NCBI RefSeq assembly: GCF_932276165.1
Contig: NC_064008.1
Location: 935,001-999,000 of the forward strand
Length of the DNA stretch: 64,000 bases
Origin: Plutella xylostella
Taxonomy: Eukaryota > Arthropoda > Insecta > Lepidoptera > Plutellidae
Direction: 5' to 3'
The notes under the pieces were generated by a model. It worked only from the letters and a program-made list of their open reading frames with translations, did not search any database and was not told where the DNA came from. Positions within the stretch are counted from its first letter, which is position 1, and each line of letters begins with the position of its first letter. Below, piece after piece: positions 22,791 to 32,047 of this stretch. The translations under genes and the position numbers were made by a program.

Positions 22791-24951
22791 CTACATCATT
22801 TTGTTCATCCCATCCTTATTGTCACCCTTGTCTTTATCTAGAGACTTATCAACATCTGCAGTTCCGTTGCAATACTTCACAACCCCATTATCTGGTTTGC
22901 TCGTCCCATTTTGCGCTGGAGCGATCATGAGCAAGTTGTTTCCATTCCTGTCAGTTGTCAAGTTCCTTAACGGCAGGGGATGGCGCCATCTTGGGAAATA
23001 GTAAGAGCTTCTGAGGAACCTATAGTGCTCCATTTTGTTTTGGACCACTCGACTTTGGTAGCGTCTGAAGAGCGAACCATCTTCATTTTCCTCGTTGCCG
23101 AATTTCGGAAAGTCGTTAGCGCCTTCGAGAAAGATTTTCGGTTTTGGACCTTCATCATCATTGCAATAAGGTCGTTTGTACTTCCTGCGTAGGTTCTGCG
23201 ATGGGCTAAGAGGTGATTCGCATTTGATTGCTAAGGAGTTGTTCTCTTTGTTAGTGGAGATGGAATGCGCTTTCTGCCACTCGAGCACCTCGCATAGAAG
23301 ACCGATGTATCTGTAATAAGAATATACATAATGAACATAATTATATGGGCAAAGGGAAGATTATGTCTGCCAGAAAAGATGTGACAGTCGCTGGGGTGGA
23401 CACAGATAAAAAACCTATAATAGTTGTAAGAAAAGTCTGAAAAGAAGCGCGGCGCTATAACCCTGTGTCAGACACAGTTCTCATTCACGTAGCCACAAAA
23501 AGTTAGGTTAGGTTATATTAATTTAATTGTATCTTCCTGCGCTTGCCTGAGATTTCGGGTTTCTATTCAATATCCACTCTTAGCTTTGTTTATAAATATA
23601 CCTGCCTCTCTGAACAAGATACTGACGTAATTTCCTAAAATTTCTAATGACTAGTCTTTGTGTTTGTTACCAACCTTGGTCTTAGAAAGGAGAGCAACAG
23701 CGTCACAAAACTCCAGAGTTTACTTACCTGTTGTAGTCGACAACTATCTTTTTGTATGTCTGACCTATGTTATCCAAATCCAAACTAATATTATAAATGC
23801 GAAAGTAATTGTGTCTGTTTGTCTGTTACTCTTTCACGCCAAAACTACTGAACAGATTTGAATGAAATTTGGTATACATACGGTCAAGACCCTCGCGGGA
23901 AAGAACATAGGCTACTTTTTATCCCGGAATTCCCACGGGAAAACTTTTAAGGCGAAGCGAAACGCGCGGGAACAGCTAGTATATAATATTATAAATGCGA
24001 AAATAACTGTGTCTGTCTGTCTGTCTATCTGTCTGTTACTCTTTCACGCCAAAACTACTGAACGGATTTGAATGAAATTTGGTATACATATGGTAAAGAC
24101 CCTCGCGGGAACAGCTAGTGTACAATAAAGTCATATTCTATTCTATGGTACTCGTACCTGATGGCGACCCTCAATATCTCGCTCTTAGACAGCTTCTTGT
24201 CGGGCGGGTGCGTGGGCACGAGTCTCCGGAGCTCGGCGAAGGCTCCACTCACGTTCTGCTGGCGCCAGCGCTCGCGGCAGTTGGAGAACAACTTGCGGGG
24301 CGCTCGGAGAGGCAGGCCGGGGGGTAGGTCCGACTGGGGACGGGAAAGGATTAGTTGAAGATCTTCCATATCGTACTAATATGAAGGACGAGTCGTGTCA
24401 ACTGAGTGTTTGATTGCAGTTGAAATGCGGTCCGTCTGTCTAGAGCCTAAACGCGAAAGTTTTTGAGTATAGATGTTTGGTACTCTTTCATGGGAAAACG
24501 GCTGGGGAAATTTTGATGAAATTTGGTATGTAGGCAGCTGACACCCTTCTTCTTTTCAACATTCCTATGAAATGAAATATGGGTCTGGATCTTGGGCTGC
24601 AAGATCTTCCCTCACCATTCCCACAACTATTGCCTCAATCTCCACAAAACGTCACTACGTTGCCTTTGGACGTCGACACTAGAATGTGAGGAGCGGTCGA
24701 CATCGACACTAAGAGGGAGGGAATGGTCGACTTCAACACATGGATGGGGGAGGGGCTAATGTTTAAACTAGAAGGCAAGAAGAGGACGACTTTGACACTA
24801 GAACACTTGGCCAGTAAATCCAGCCACAATGGTAGTTCCTCACCTGTGCCCGCATCTGTCTCTCGTCATCACTGTCCTGGAAACTCGGGTCGTCGCTGAG
24901 CATCTCGCTGTCCGGCTCCTCTTCCGAACACGAGTCCGGCTCTGACGTCAT
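22791..24951 (-). CDS. HLH3B: HLH3B-like bHLH factor, copy B (complete)
   Basis: Three coding exons, 24951-24844, 24333-24158 and 23310-22791, give 267 residues. Junction phases are 0 and 2, and the split arginine codon AG|A restores RVAIRYIGLLCEVLEWQ. Residues about 1-36 are acidic and serine-rich. About 47-103 form the bHLH: basic RERWRQQNV, helix 1 AFAELRRLVP, loop THPPDKK, helix 2 LSKSEILRVAIRYIGLL. The remaining 165 residues are polar and unrecognised, with RRKYKRPY, KMEHYRFLR and a lysine/aspartate-rich tail ending NKMM. TAL1-family proteins are nuclear E-box regulators; Drosophila HLH3B shares the bHLH and, from memory, a similar LEWQ segment after it. Exon 1 has its own acceptor (at 24963) just upstream of the ATG, so a further 5' exon exists. 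Its 3' end faces SEC copy A, stop codons 244 bp apart. Confidence 0.9.
23784..24119. repeat. Lepidopteran interspersed repeat pair, copy B
   Basis: Same pair as in copy A, both pieces present, the first with a slightly longer cgcgggaaagaac segment. Confidence 0.8.
24665..24815 (+). repeat. 30-bp repeat block in HLH3B intron 1, copy B
   Basis: Same block; a G-to-A change creates a TGA in the first unit (AATGTGAGG), so any plus-strand frame is closed here. Confidence 0.7.
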
Positions 24952-25332
24952 CGCCACTGCCACTGGGGGGAGAAGAGTGATAAAACAGAATGTTATTTTA
25001 TTCAAAGCATGGAAGTAGACATAAAGCCCTCTTTTGAAATATGCCAGACGGTACTATCCGATACTCCTATAAAATAAAATAAAAAATGCTTATTTGAAAC
25101 TACCCTTAAGTTAAGAAATACAGAGTTACAGAATGGGAATTTAGTAAGTAAACAAAAAATATAACTTCAAGTATCAAAATGTTATGGTTTGACTCAACTT
25201 AAACCAGCCCAAACCTACAACCAGCGATATGTAAACAATGCTCGACTTGGGCTTTAAACCTAGATTTATCGATAAATGAAGCGTTGGTACTGATAAAAAA
25301 TGAATTATTACAATTTGTACAATGTTACATAC

Positions 25333-25469
25333 CCGTCATAGACGCTGCACGAGCGTAAACATCCTCCAAATTCGACAAAATGTGACCAGCTTCATGTTCC
25401 GCTAAACATTGTATATAAACTCGATAAATAACTTCCTTAGCTTGACTACGAATATTTTTCTTCTTCTTC
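25333..25469 (-). CDS. Helix-turn-helix-like exon, copy B
   Basis: Same 45-residue exon, lying 370 bp upstream of HLH3B exon 1. Joining the donor at 25332 to the HLH3B acceptor at 24963 gives ...AASMT-V-AVAMTSEP, open across the junction with the shared codon G|TG. That makes it the best candidate for an additional 5' coding exon of the bHLH gene. The reading frame stays open upstream through the polypyrimidine stretch back to a stop near 25511. No start codon is visible. The alternative is an unrelated antisense relic of a transposase gene. Confidence 0.5.
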
Positions 25470-25727
25470 CTAATTGCAAACAGGCGTAAATAGTTGTTTT
25501 TATCTAGATTATCCTAATAATTAAATAAGAAAATTGAAAAAACACCGAACCGCCAACTGCCATAAACAATTGTTATGACTTTTATGTTTCTTTTCTAATG
25601 GTGCCAGGCTCCTGAAAATTTTAGTTCCTCAAACATTAATTTCATGAATTAATAGTTTCACTGTATGTATATGTACTTACTTATCTACTAGGTAAAAAAG
25701 AAGCAATCATTCTTACTGCGCAGTGGG

Positions 25728-25735
25728 TATATATA
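25728..25735 (+). promoter_or_regulatory. Candidate TATA box of SEC copy B
   Basis: TATATATA 107 bp before the ATG at 25835, next to a short motif TGCGCAGTG that is symmetrical (TGCGCA). Confidence 0.4.
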
Positions 25736-25834
25736 GAAAATCAATTAATACTATCTTAATAAATGTCTATCGATAAAAATAACAATTAATTTTTGATAAA
25801 CTTTACTGTACCACTCTTAGTGTAGTCTTTGAAA

Positions 25835-28584
25835 ATGGAGGTCCTTGTGCTACTGCCATGGCTATTTGTTATTATAACCGCTCAGGTATAATAGTTCTTT
25901 TAATATACACAGATAGATAAATATAGAATATTCTTTATTTGTACACCATGTAATATATAATATGAGTAATACTAGGTTTTTTAGTGGGAATGTGAGGATA
26001 CAAAGTAGCCATAGTTTGTTAAAACAGATACCAGAATTTTAAAATATAGTATAAGTAGTTCAAATTGATCTTTTCAGGATACATTATACAGCGTGGATCA
26101 ACTATTACAAAGAGGAATCAGCAGTGGCGACGGAGTTTCTACATATGCAGTGGATGACGATGACGGCGCGATCCAATCCAACGATGGCCTGAATGCGAAC
26201 CTTGAGGAACAACAGCAAAAAAAACTGCAAAACCTTGGAACTATGTTTTTACGGGTAACACTATCACTTTCCATCCTTACATAATAATTTCCCCACATAT
26301 TTATTTATTATTGATATGCTCAATTTCTCAAAACTGTAATACCCGAAAGGGTAGTCAGGGGTGACTCGCAAGCGCACACGGTTTTCGCTATTACCTACAT
26401 TCATTTTTACTCACAGGGTAGGTCGCGAGCTTTTTGAGAATGATTTATTAAATTATAATAAGTACCTATTATATTTATATTGTATTGTAGTATGGTAATA
26501 TATATTGTACTTAGTTCTAAAAACCTAAAATGTTTTCAGATGGCACAAGCAGCAGGATTACGGGAAAATAAAATAAAACGCCCCCCTTATCCCCCCACGA
26601 ATCCGGTGAGTTATCGCTAAACATCAAAATTACATTTTCAGTTTGTAAGAAAATCATATTATGTAATATCCGTAGCTCCTTTGAAGGCTGTAGTTAAAGT
26701 CAGAAGAACAACCAAATTTCCGTGAACATCAAAAAACGCTTATATTTCTATACTATTCAAAACTGTTCCTGGGTCACCCCTTTCTCCTTACACCGCTTTT
26801 GCAACAACCTGCCTACGAATACTGCAAAATAGCTAGAGTATTGCCATTGTACTTCTTACTTGAGTATTTCTTTATTTCCGTGGCATAACTGATACCACTA
26901 GGCACCGTAGCGTCCGTAGTCGAGCTGGCTTCAGTGATCGTAACTGATAACTGAGTTGAAGCAACAACTCGGCTGTCCAATTTCAAAACACAGTAACAGC
27001 CAAGAGACAAAATGTTCAGGAGAGCCAAAAAACTTTTTTGTCCCTTCATTTCAATGCCCTGGTAAAACTATGATACATACATATCTAAACGAATGTAAGC
27101 TTAAAAGAACCGGCAGAACCTAGGCTTTACGTACAATACTATTTCATTTAAATATGACTAATATTGTTGCTGTAATGCACAAAAGAAAACACTAACTAGG
27201 TTTTAAATGGTTTTCTCACCCTAAAACCGCCCTCACTGACCATTTTATAACCTAGTAAGAGCCATTATTGTGTAATTTAAGACAAGTAAAGTATATTGAA
27301 ATTGCAAGAATAACGTAATAATTTATATGTTTTTTTATTTTTATGTTTTGGATCCTTCACATAATATAAATCAAATTTTGCAGCACTTTTACACGACCGC
27401 ACTAAGTAATAGCTGAAATACCGGCATATTTTTAAGTTTTATCTAAATGAACCAAATCGCCATATTAAGAAGGCATGTCTGACACGAACATTATTTATGG
27501 CTGCCTTAAATAAGACAATATTTCCTAAATTTTGAGCTAAAATTAGTTTACAATGTTTGAGTTTTTTTTGGTTTATGCAAAATAGGGCTAGCAGAAAGGT
27601 TCTGACGAGAAAGGGCTCTATGGCTTTTATAAAGAAGACAAAATTTCTTTATGTTCTACTTTTAATTCACCTCTCTAGGTCTCATTGGTTCAAAGATACA
27701 GGTTCTGGAATATCTGATATTTTTTCGAAAAAAAGTGTAATAATGTATGCCATTTGTGACTTACTAAAATTAACGGGCAAAAATTGACCTTTGCTGACCA
27801 TTTCAAAACCTAGTAAGCGCCATTGACAATTTTAAAACCTATAAAAGTCATTTTCACTTACTGTGTTTTAAAATGGTTGGTGGCTCTTACTGTGTTTTAA
27901 AATGGCATTTTTGATTTCGCAGGGTGGAGTTACTAGGTTTTTAGAAAATTTATTTTCGTTTCTAAGCCGTTTTTTGATATTCTGGCAATGCAGGAATGTG
28001 CGGAATCGCCTAAAATAATGTATAAATCAAAGACCCGTTTTTTTTAAAAGTTGGCGCTTACTGTGTTTTGAAATTGGACAGCCGAACTGGCACGGTCAGC
28101 CATAGATGGGTGACTGATTTCAAGTGGTTCTTTTCTGGACGCTTCCGTGCTTCGGACGGCACGTTAAGCCGTGGGTCCCGGTTGCTGCTTTGGCAGCAGT
28201 CGTTAAACCTAGTCAGAGGCCTTCGGGCGGCTTGAAAACATCTGACAGTCGGGTTGCCCACTTACTTGACAACTCTCAGCACAAGCTTGCTTGTGTTGGG
28301 GTCCTCCAACCGATGAACTGATACCACTTGAACTGTTCCAGCATGGCGGTCCAGTGCAGATGTACACGGTGTCCGGGGGACCGCTGCTGCCGGGACAACT
28401 CATCGTGTCCGACTTCCACACTAGAAGGGGGGAAGAGGTCGACGTCGACACTAGAAGCGGGGGAGAGGTCGACTTTGATCCTAGAAGGGAGATAATAGAT
28501 GCTTCTGGGCCGACTGAAAAGCCTAAACGCAGGCCCTATATGAAGTTAAAATTGCAAGGATACGTTTACAAAATGCAAGGATAA
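25835..28584 (+). CDS. SEC, small secreted protein, copy B
   Basis: Exons 25835-25885, 26078-26254, 26540-26605 and 28342-28584 give 178 residues, starting MEVLVLLPWLFVIITAQ. This copy differs in exon 2 (AVDDDDGA) and in the C-terminus (RREIIDASGP...KRRPY...YVYKMQG). All donors and acceptors are intact. The gene starts about 0.88 kb from HLH3B copy B and runs away from it, with a TATATATA 107 bp before the ATG. It ends 394 bp before the HLH3B copy C stop; a 128-bp MITE lies in that gap. Intron 3 (1.74 kb) holds the 1.1 kb inverted-repeat element and the 5S-like SINE. Confidence 0.7.
26970..28084. mobile_element. 1.1 kb inverted-repeat DNA element, copy B
   Basis: Orthologous to the copy A element with the same flanks; a few small deletions (for example in the TTTTTTATTTTT run and ACTACGAAGTAA) shorten it to 1,115 bp. 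Confidence 0.85.
28089..28317 (+). repeat. 5S-like SINE before SEC exon 4, copy B
   Basis: Same repeat in the same position as copy A. Confidence 0.6.
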
Positions 28585-28653
28585 GATTAGTCAATAAAAA
28601 TGCGATAATTCAAAACTCCTATATAAGTTAAAATTTCCTCAAAGTAACATTAA

Positions 28654-28781
28654 GGGTCACTTTTACCAAACACTAAACGTATTTAAAATGGTATTTAAAT
28701 CAAATTTTAAATACATTTTGTACTAACTGACAGACGTTTGACAGGCGTTTAAATATGTTTAGCGTTTGGTGAAATTCCACC
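28654..28781. mobile_element. 128-bp MITE between SEC copy B and HLH3B copy C
   Basis: Present only in copy B's downstream spacer, with TAA on both sides (28651-28653, 28782-28784) and imperfect inverted ends (GGGTCACTTTTACCAAACAC and TTTGGTGAAATTCCACC). The TAA duplication suggests the PIF/Harbinger group. Confidence 0.75.
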
Positions 28782-28977
28782 TAAAACTCCAAACCCCAAT
28801 TTGTGTTAAGTATTTTAATTTTTAATAATATTGTTAACAATCTATAGCTACGTTTTAATAACAAAATATCGGTACAATAAATAAAAAAACACTCTTAAAT
28901 TATATGTCGGTAAACACGGTTAAATTATAGTATTGCAAAAAATATTGACTTACAACTACATCATTTTATTGACTTAA

Positions 28978-30159
28978 CTACATCATTTTGTTCATCCCAT
29001 CCTTATTGTCACCCTTGTCTTTATCTAGAGACTTATCAACATCTGCAGTTCCGTTGCAATACTTCACAACCCCATTATCTGGTTTGCTCGTCCCATTTTG
29101 CGCTGGAGCGATCATGAGCAAGTTGTTTCCATTCCTGTCAGTTGTCAAGTTCCTTAACGGCAGGGGATGGCGCCATCTAGGGAAATAGTAAGAGCTTCTG
29201 AGGAACCTATAGTGCTCCATTTTGTTTTGGACCACTCGACTTTGGTAGCGTCTGAAGAGCGAACCATCTTCATTTTCCTCGTTGCCGAATTTCGGAAAGT
29301 CGTTAGCGCCTTCGAGAAAGATTTTCGGTTTTGGACCTTCATCATCATTGCAATAAGGTCGTTTGTACTTCCTGCGTAGGTTCTGCGATGGGCTAAGAGG
29401 TGATTCGCATTTGATTGCTAAGGAGTTGTTCTCTTTGTTAGTGGAGATGGAATGCGCTTTCTGCCACTCGAGCACCTCGCATAGAAGACCGATGTATCTG
29501 TAATAAGAATATACATAATGAACATATATGGACAAAGGGAAGATTATGTCTGCCAGAAAAGATGTGACAGTCGCTGGGGTGGACACAGATAAAAAACCTA
29601 TAATAGTTGTAAGAAAAGTCTGAAAAGAAGAGCGGCGCTATAACCAATGTCAGACACAGTTTTCATTCACATAGCCACAAAAAGTTAGGTTAGGTTATAT
29701 TAATTTAATTGTATCTTCCTGCGATTGCCTGAGATTTCGGGTTTCTATTCAATATCCACTCTTAGCTTTTGTTTATAAATATACCTGCCTCTCTGAACAA
29801 GATACTGAGGTAGTTTCCTAAAATTTCTAATGACTAGTCTTTGTGTTTGTTACCAACCTTGGTCTTAGAAAGGAGAGCAACAGCATCACAAAACTCCAGA
29901 GTTTACTTACCTGTTGTAGTCGACAACTATCTTTCTGTATGTCTGACCTATGTTATCCAAATCAAAACTAATATTATTAATGCGAAAGTAACTGTGTCTG
30001 TCTGTCTGTTACTCTTTCACGCCAAAACTACTGAACAGATTTGAATGAAATTTGGTATACATACGGTCAAGACCCTGGGAAAGAACATAAGCTACTTTTT
30101 ATCCCCGAATCCCCACAGGAAAACTTTTAAGGCGAAGCGAAACGCGCGGGAACAGCTAG

Positions 30160-30196
<37 letters not shown>

Positions 30197-31160
30197 TAAA
30201 TGCGAAAATAACTGTGTCTGTCTGTCTGTCTATCTGTCTGTTACTCTTTCACGCCAAAACTACTGAACGGATTTGAATGAAATTTGGTATACATATGGTA
30301 TAGACCTTCGCGGGAACAGCTAGTGTTCAATAAAGTCATATTCTATTCTATCTATGGTACTCGTACCTGATGGCGACCCTCAATATCTCGCTCTTAGACA
30401 GCTTCTTGTCGGGCGGGTGCGTGGGCACGAGTCTCCGCAGCTCGGCGAAGGCTCCACTCACGTTCTGCTGGCGCCAGCGCTCGCGGCAGTTGGAGAACAA
30501 CTTGCGGGGCGCTCGGAGAGGCAGGCCGGGGTGTAGGTCCGACTGGGGACGGGAAAGGATTAGTTGAAGATCTTCCATATCGTACTAATATGAAGGACGA
30601 GTCGTGTCAACTGAGTGTTTGATTGCAGTTGAAATGCGGTCCGTCTGTCTAGAGCCTAAACGCGAAAGTTTTTGAGTATAGATGTTTGGTACTCTTTCAT
30701 GGGAAAACGGCTGGGGAAATTTTGTAGAAATTTGGTATGTAGGCAGCTGACACCCTTCTTCTTTTCAACATTCCTATGAAATGAAATATGGGTCTGGATC
30801 TTGGGCTGCAAGATCTTCCCTCACCATTCCCACAACTATTGCCTCAATCTCCACAAAACGTCACTACGTTGTCTTTGGACGTCGACACTAGAATGTGGGG
30901 AGCGGTCGACATCGACACTAAGAGGGAGGGAATGGTCGACTTCAACACATGGATGGGGGAGAGGCTAATGTTTAAACTAGAAGGCAAGAAGAGGTCGACT
31001 TTGACACTAGAACACTTGGCTAGTAAATCCAGCCACAATGGTAGTTCCTCACCTGTGCCCGCATCTGTCTCTCGTCATCACTGTCCTGGAAACTCGGGTC
31101 GTCGCTGAGCATCTCGCTGTCCGGCTCCTCTTCCGAACACGAGTCCGGCTCTGACGTCAT
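28978..31160 (-). CDS. HLH3B: HLH3B-like bHLH factor, copy C (complete)
   Basis: Coding exons are 31160-31053, 30542-30367 and 29497-28978, giving 267 residues with the same phases as copy B. All splice dinucleotides are intact. The one clear coding change in exon 2 relative to the other copies is proline to histidine just before the basic region (SDLHPG), outside the DNA-contacting residues. Basic region and both helices match copy B. A local duplication of the stop-codon surroundings (tacatcatttta-ttgacttaa) lies just past the stop at 28978. Upstream, the 5' end faces SEC copy C with the helix-turn-helix exon between them. I judge it a working copy from sequence alone; expression is unknown. 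Confidence 0.9.
29968..30324. repeat. Lepidopteran interspersed repeat pair, copy C
   Basis: Same pair; the junction between the two pieces has expanded into a (TA)n microsatellite of about 30 bp near 30163-30192. Confidence 0.8.
30874..31024 (+). repeat. 30-bp repeat block in HLH3B intron 1, copy C
   Basis: Same block as copy A, open over about 106 codons on the plus strand, with no convincing start or splice site assigned. Confidence 0.7.
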
Positions 31161-31546
31161 CGCCACTGCCACTGGGGGGAGAAGAGGGGAATAAAACAGA
31201 ATGTTATTATATTCAAAGCATGGAAGTAGACATAAAGCCCTCTTTTGAAATATGCCAGACGGTACTATCCGATACTCCTATAAAATAAAATAAAAAATGC
31301 TTATTTGAAACTACCCTTAAGTTAAGAAATACAGAGTTACAGAATGGAAATTTGGTAAGTAAACAAAAAATATAACTTCAAGTATCAAAATGTTATGGTT
31401 TGACTCAACTTAAACCAGCCCAAACCTACAACCAGCGATATACTGTAAACAATGTTCGACTTGGGCTTTAAACCTAGATTTATCGATAAATGAAGCGTTG
31501 GTACTGATAAAAAATGAATTATTACAATTTGTACAATGTTACATAC

Positions 31547-31683
31547 CCGTCATAGACGCTGCACGAGCGTAAACATCCTCCAAATTCGACAAAATGTGTC
31601 CAGCTTCATGTTCCGCTAAACATTGTATATAAACTCGATAAATAACTTCCCTAGCTTGACTACGAATATTTTTCTTCTTCTTC
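31547..31683 (-). CDS. Helix-turn-helix-like exon, copy C
   Basis: Intact copy with the same acceptor, donor and phase; the intron to the HLH3B exon 1 acceptor would be about 375 bp. The coding sequence is the same as copies A and B by eye (...CLAEHEAGHILSNLEDVY...). Confidence 0.5.
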
Positions 31684-31941
31684 CTAATTGCAAACAGGCG
31701 TAAATAGTTGTTTTTATCTAGATTATCCTAATAATTAAATAAGAAAATTGAAAAAACACCGAACCGCCAACTGCCATAAACAATTGTTATGACTTTTATG
31801 TTTCTTTTCTAATGGTGCCAGGCTCCTGAAAATTTTAGTTCCTCAAACATTAATTTCATGAATTAATAGTTTCACTGTATGTATATGTACTTACTTATCT
31901 ACTAGGTAAAAAGGAAGCAATCATTCTTACTGCGCAGTGGG

Positions 31942-31949
31942 TATATATA
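31942..31949 (+). promoter_or_regulatory. Candidate TATA box of SEC copy C
   Basis: TATATATA 106 bp before the ATG at 32048; the one-base shorter spacing comes from a small indel in the AACAAATAA stretch. Confidence 0.4.
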
Positions 31950-32047
31950 GAAAATCAATTAATACTATCTTAATAAATGTCTATCGATAAAAAAACAAAT
32001 AATTTTTGATTAACTTTACTGTATCACTCTTAGTGTAGTCTTTGAAA

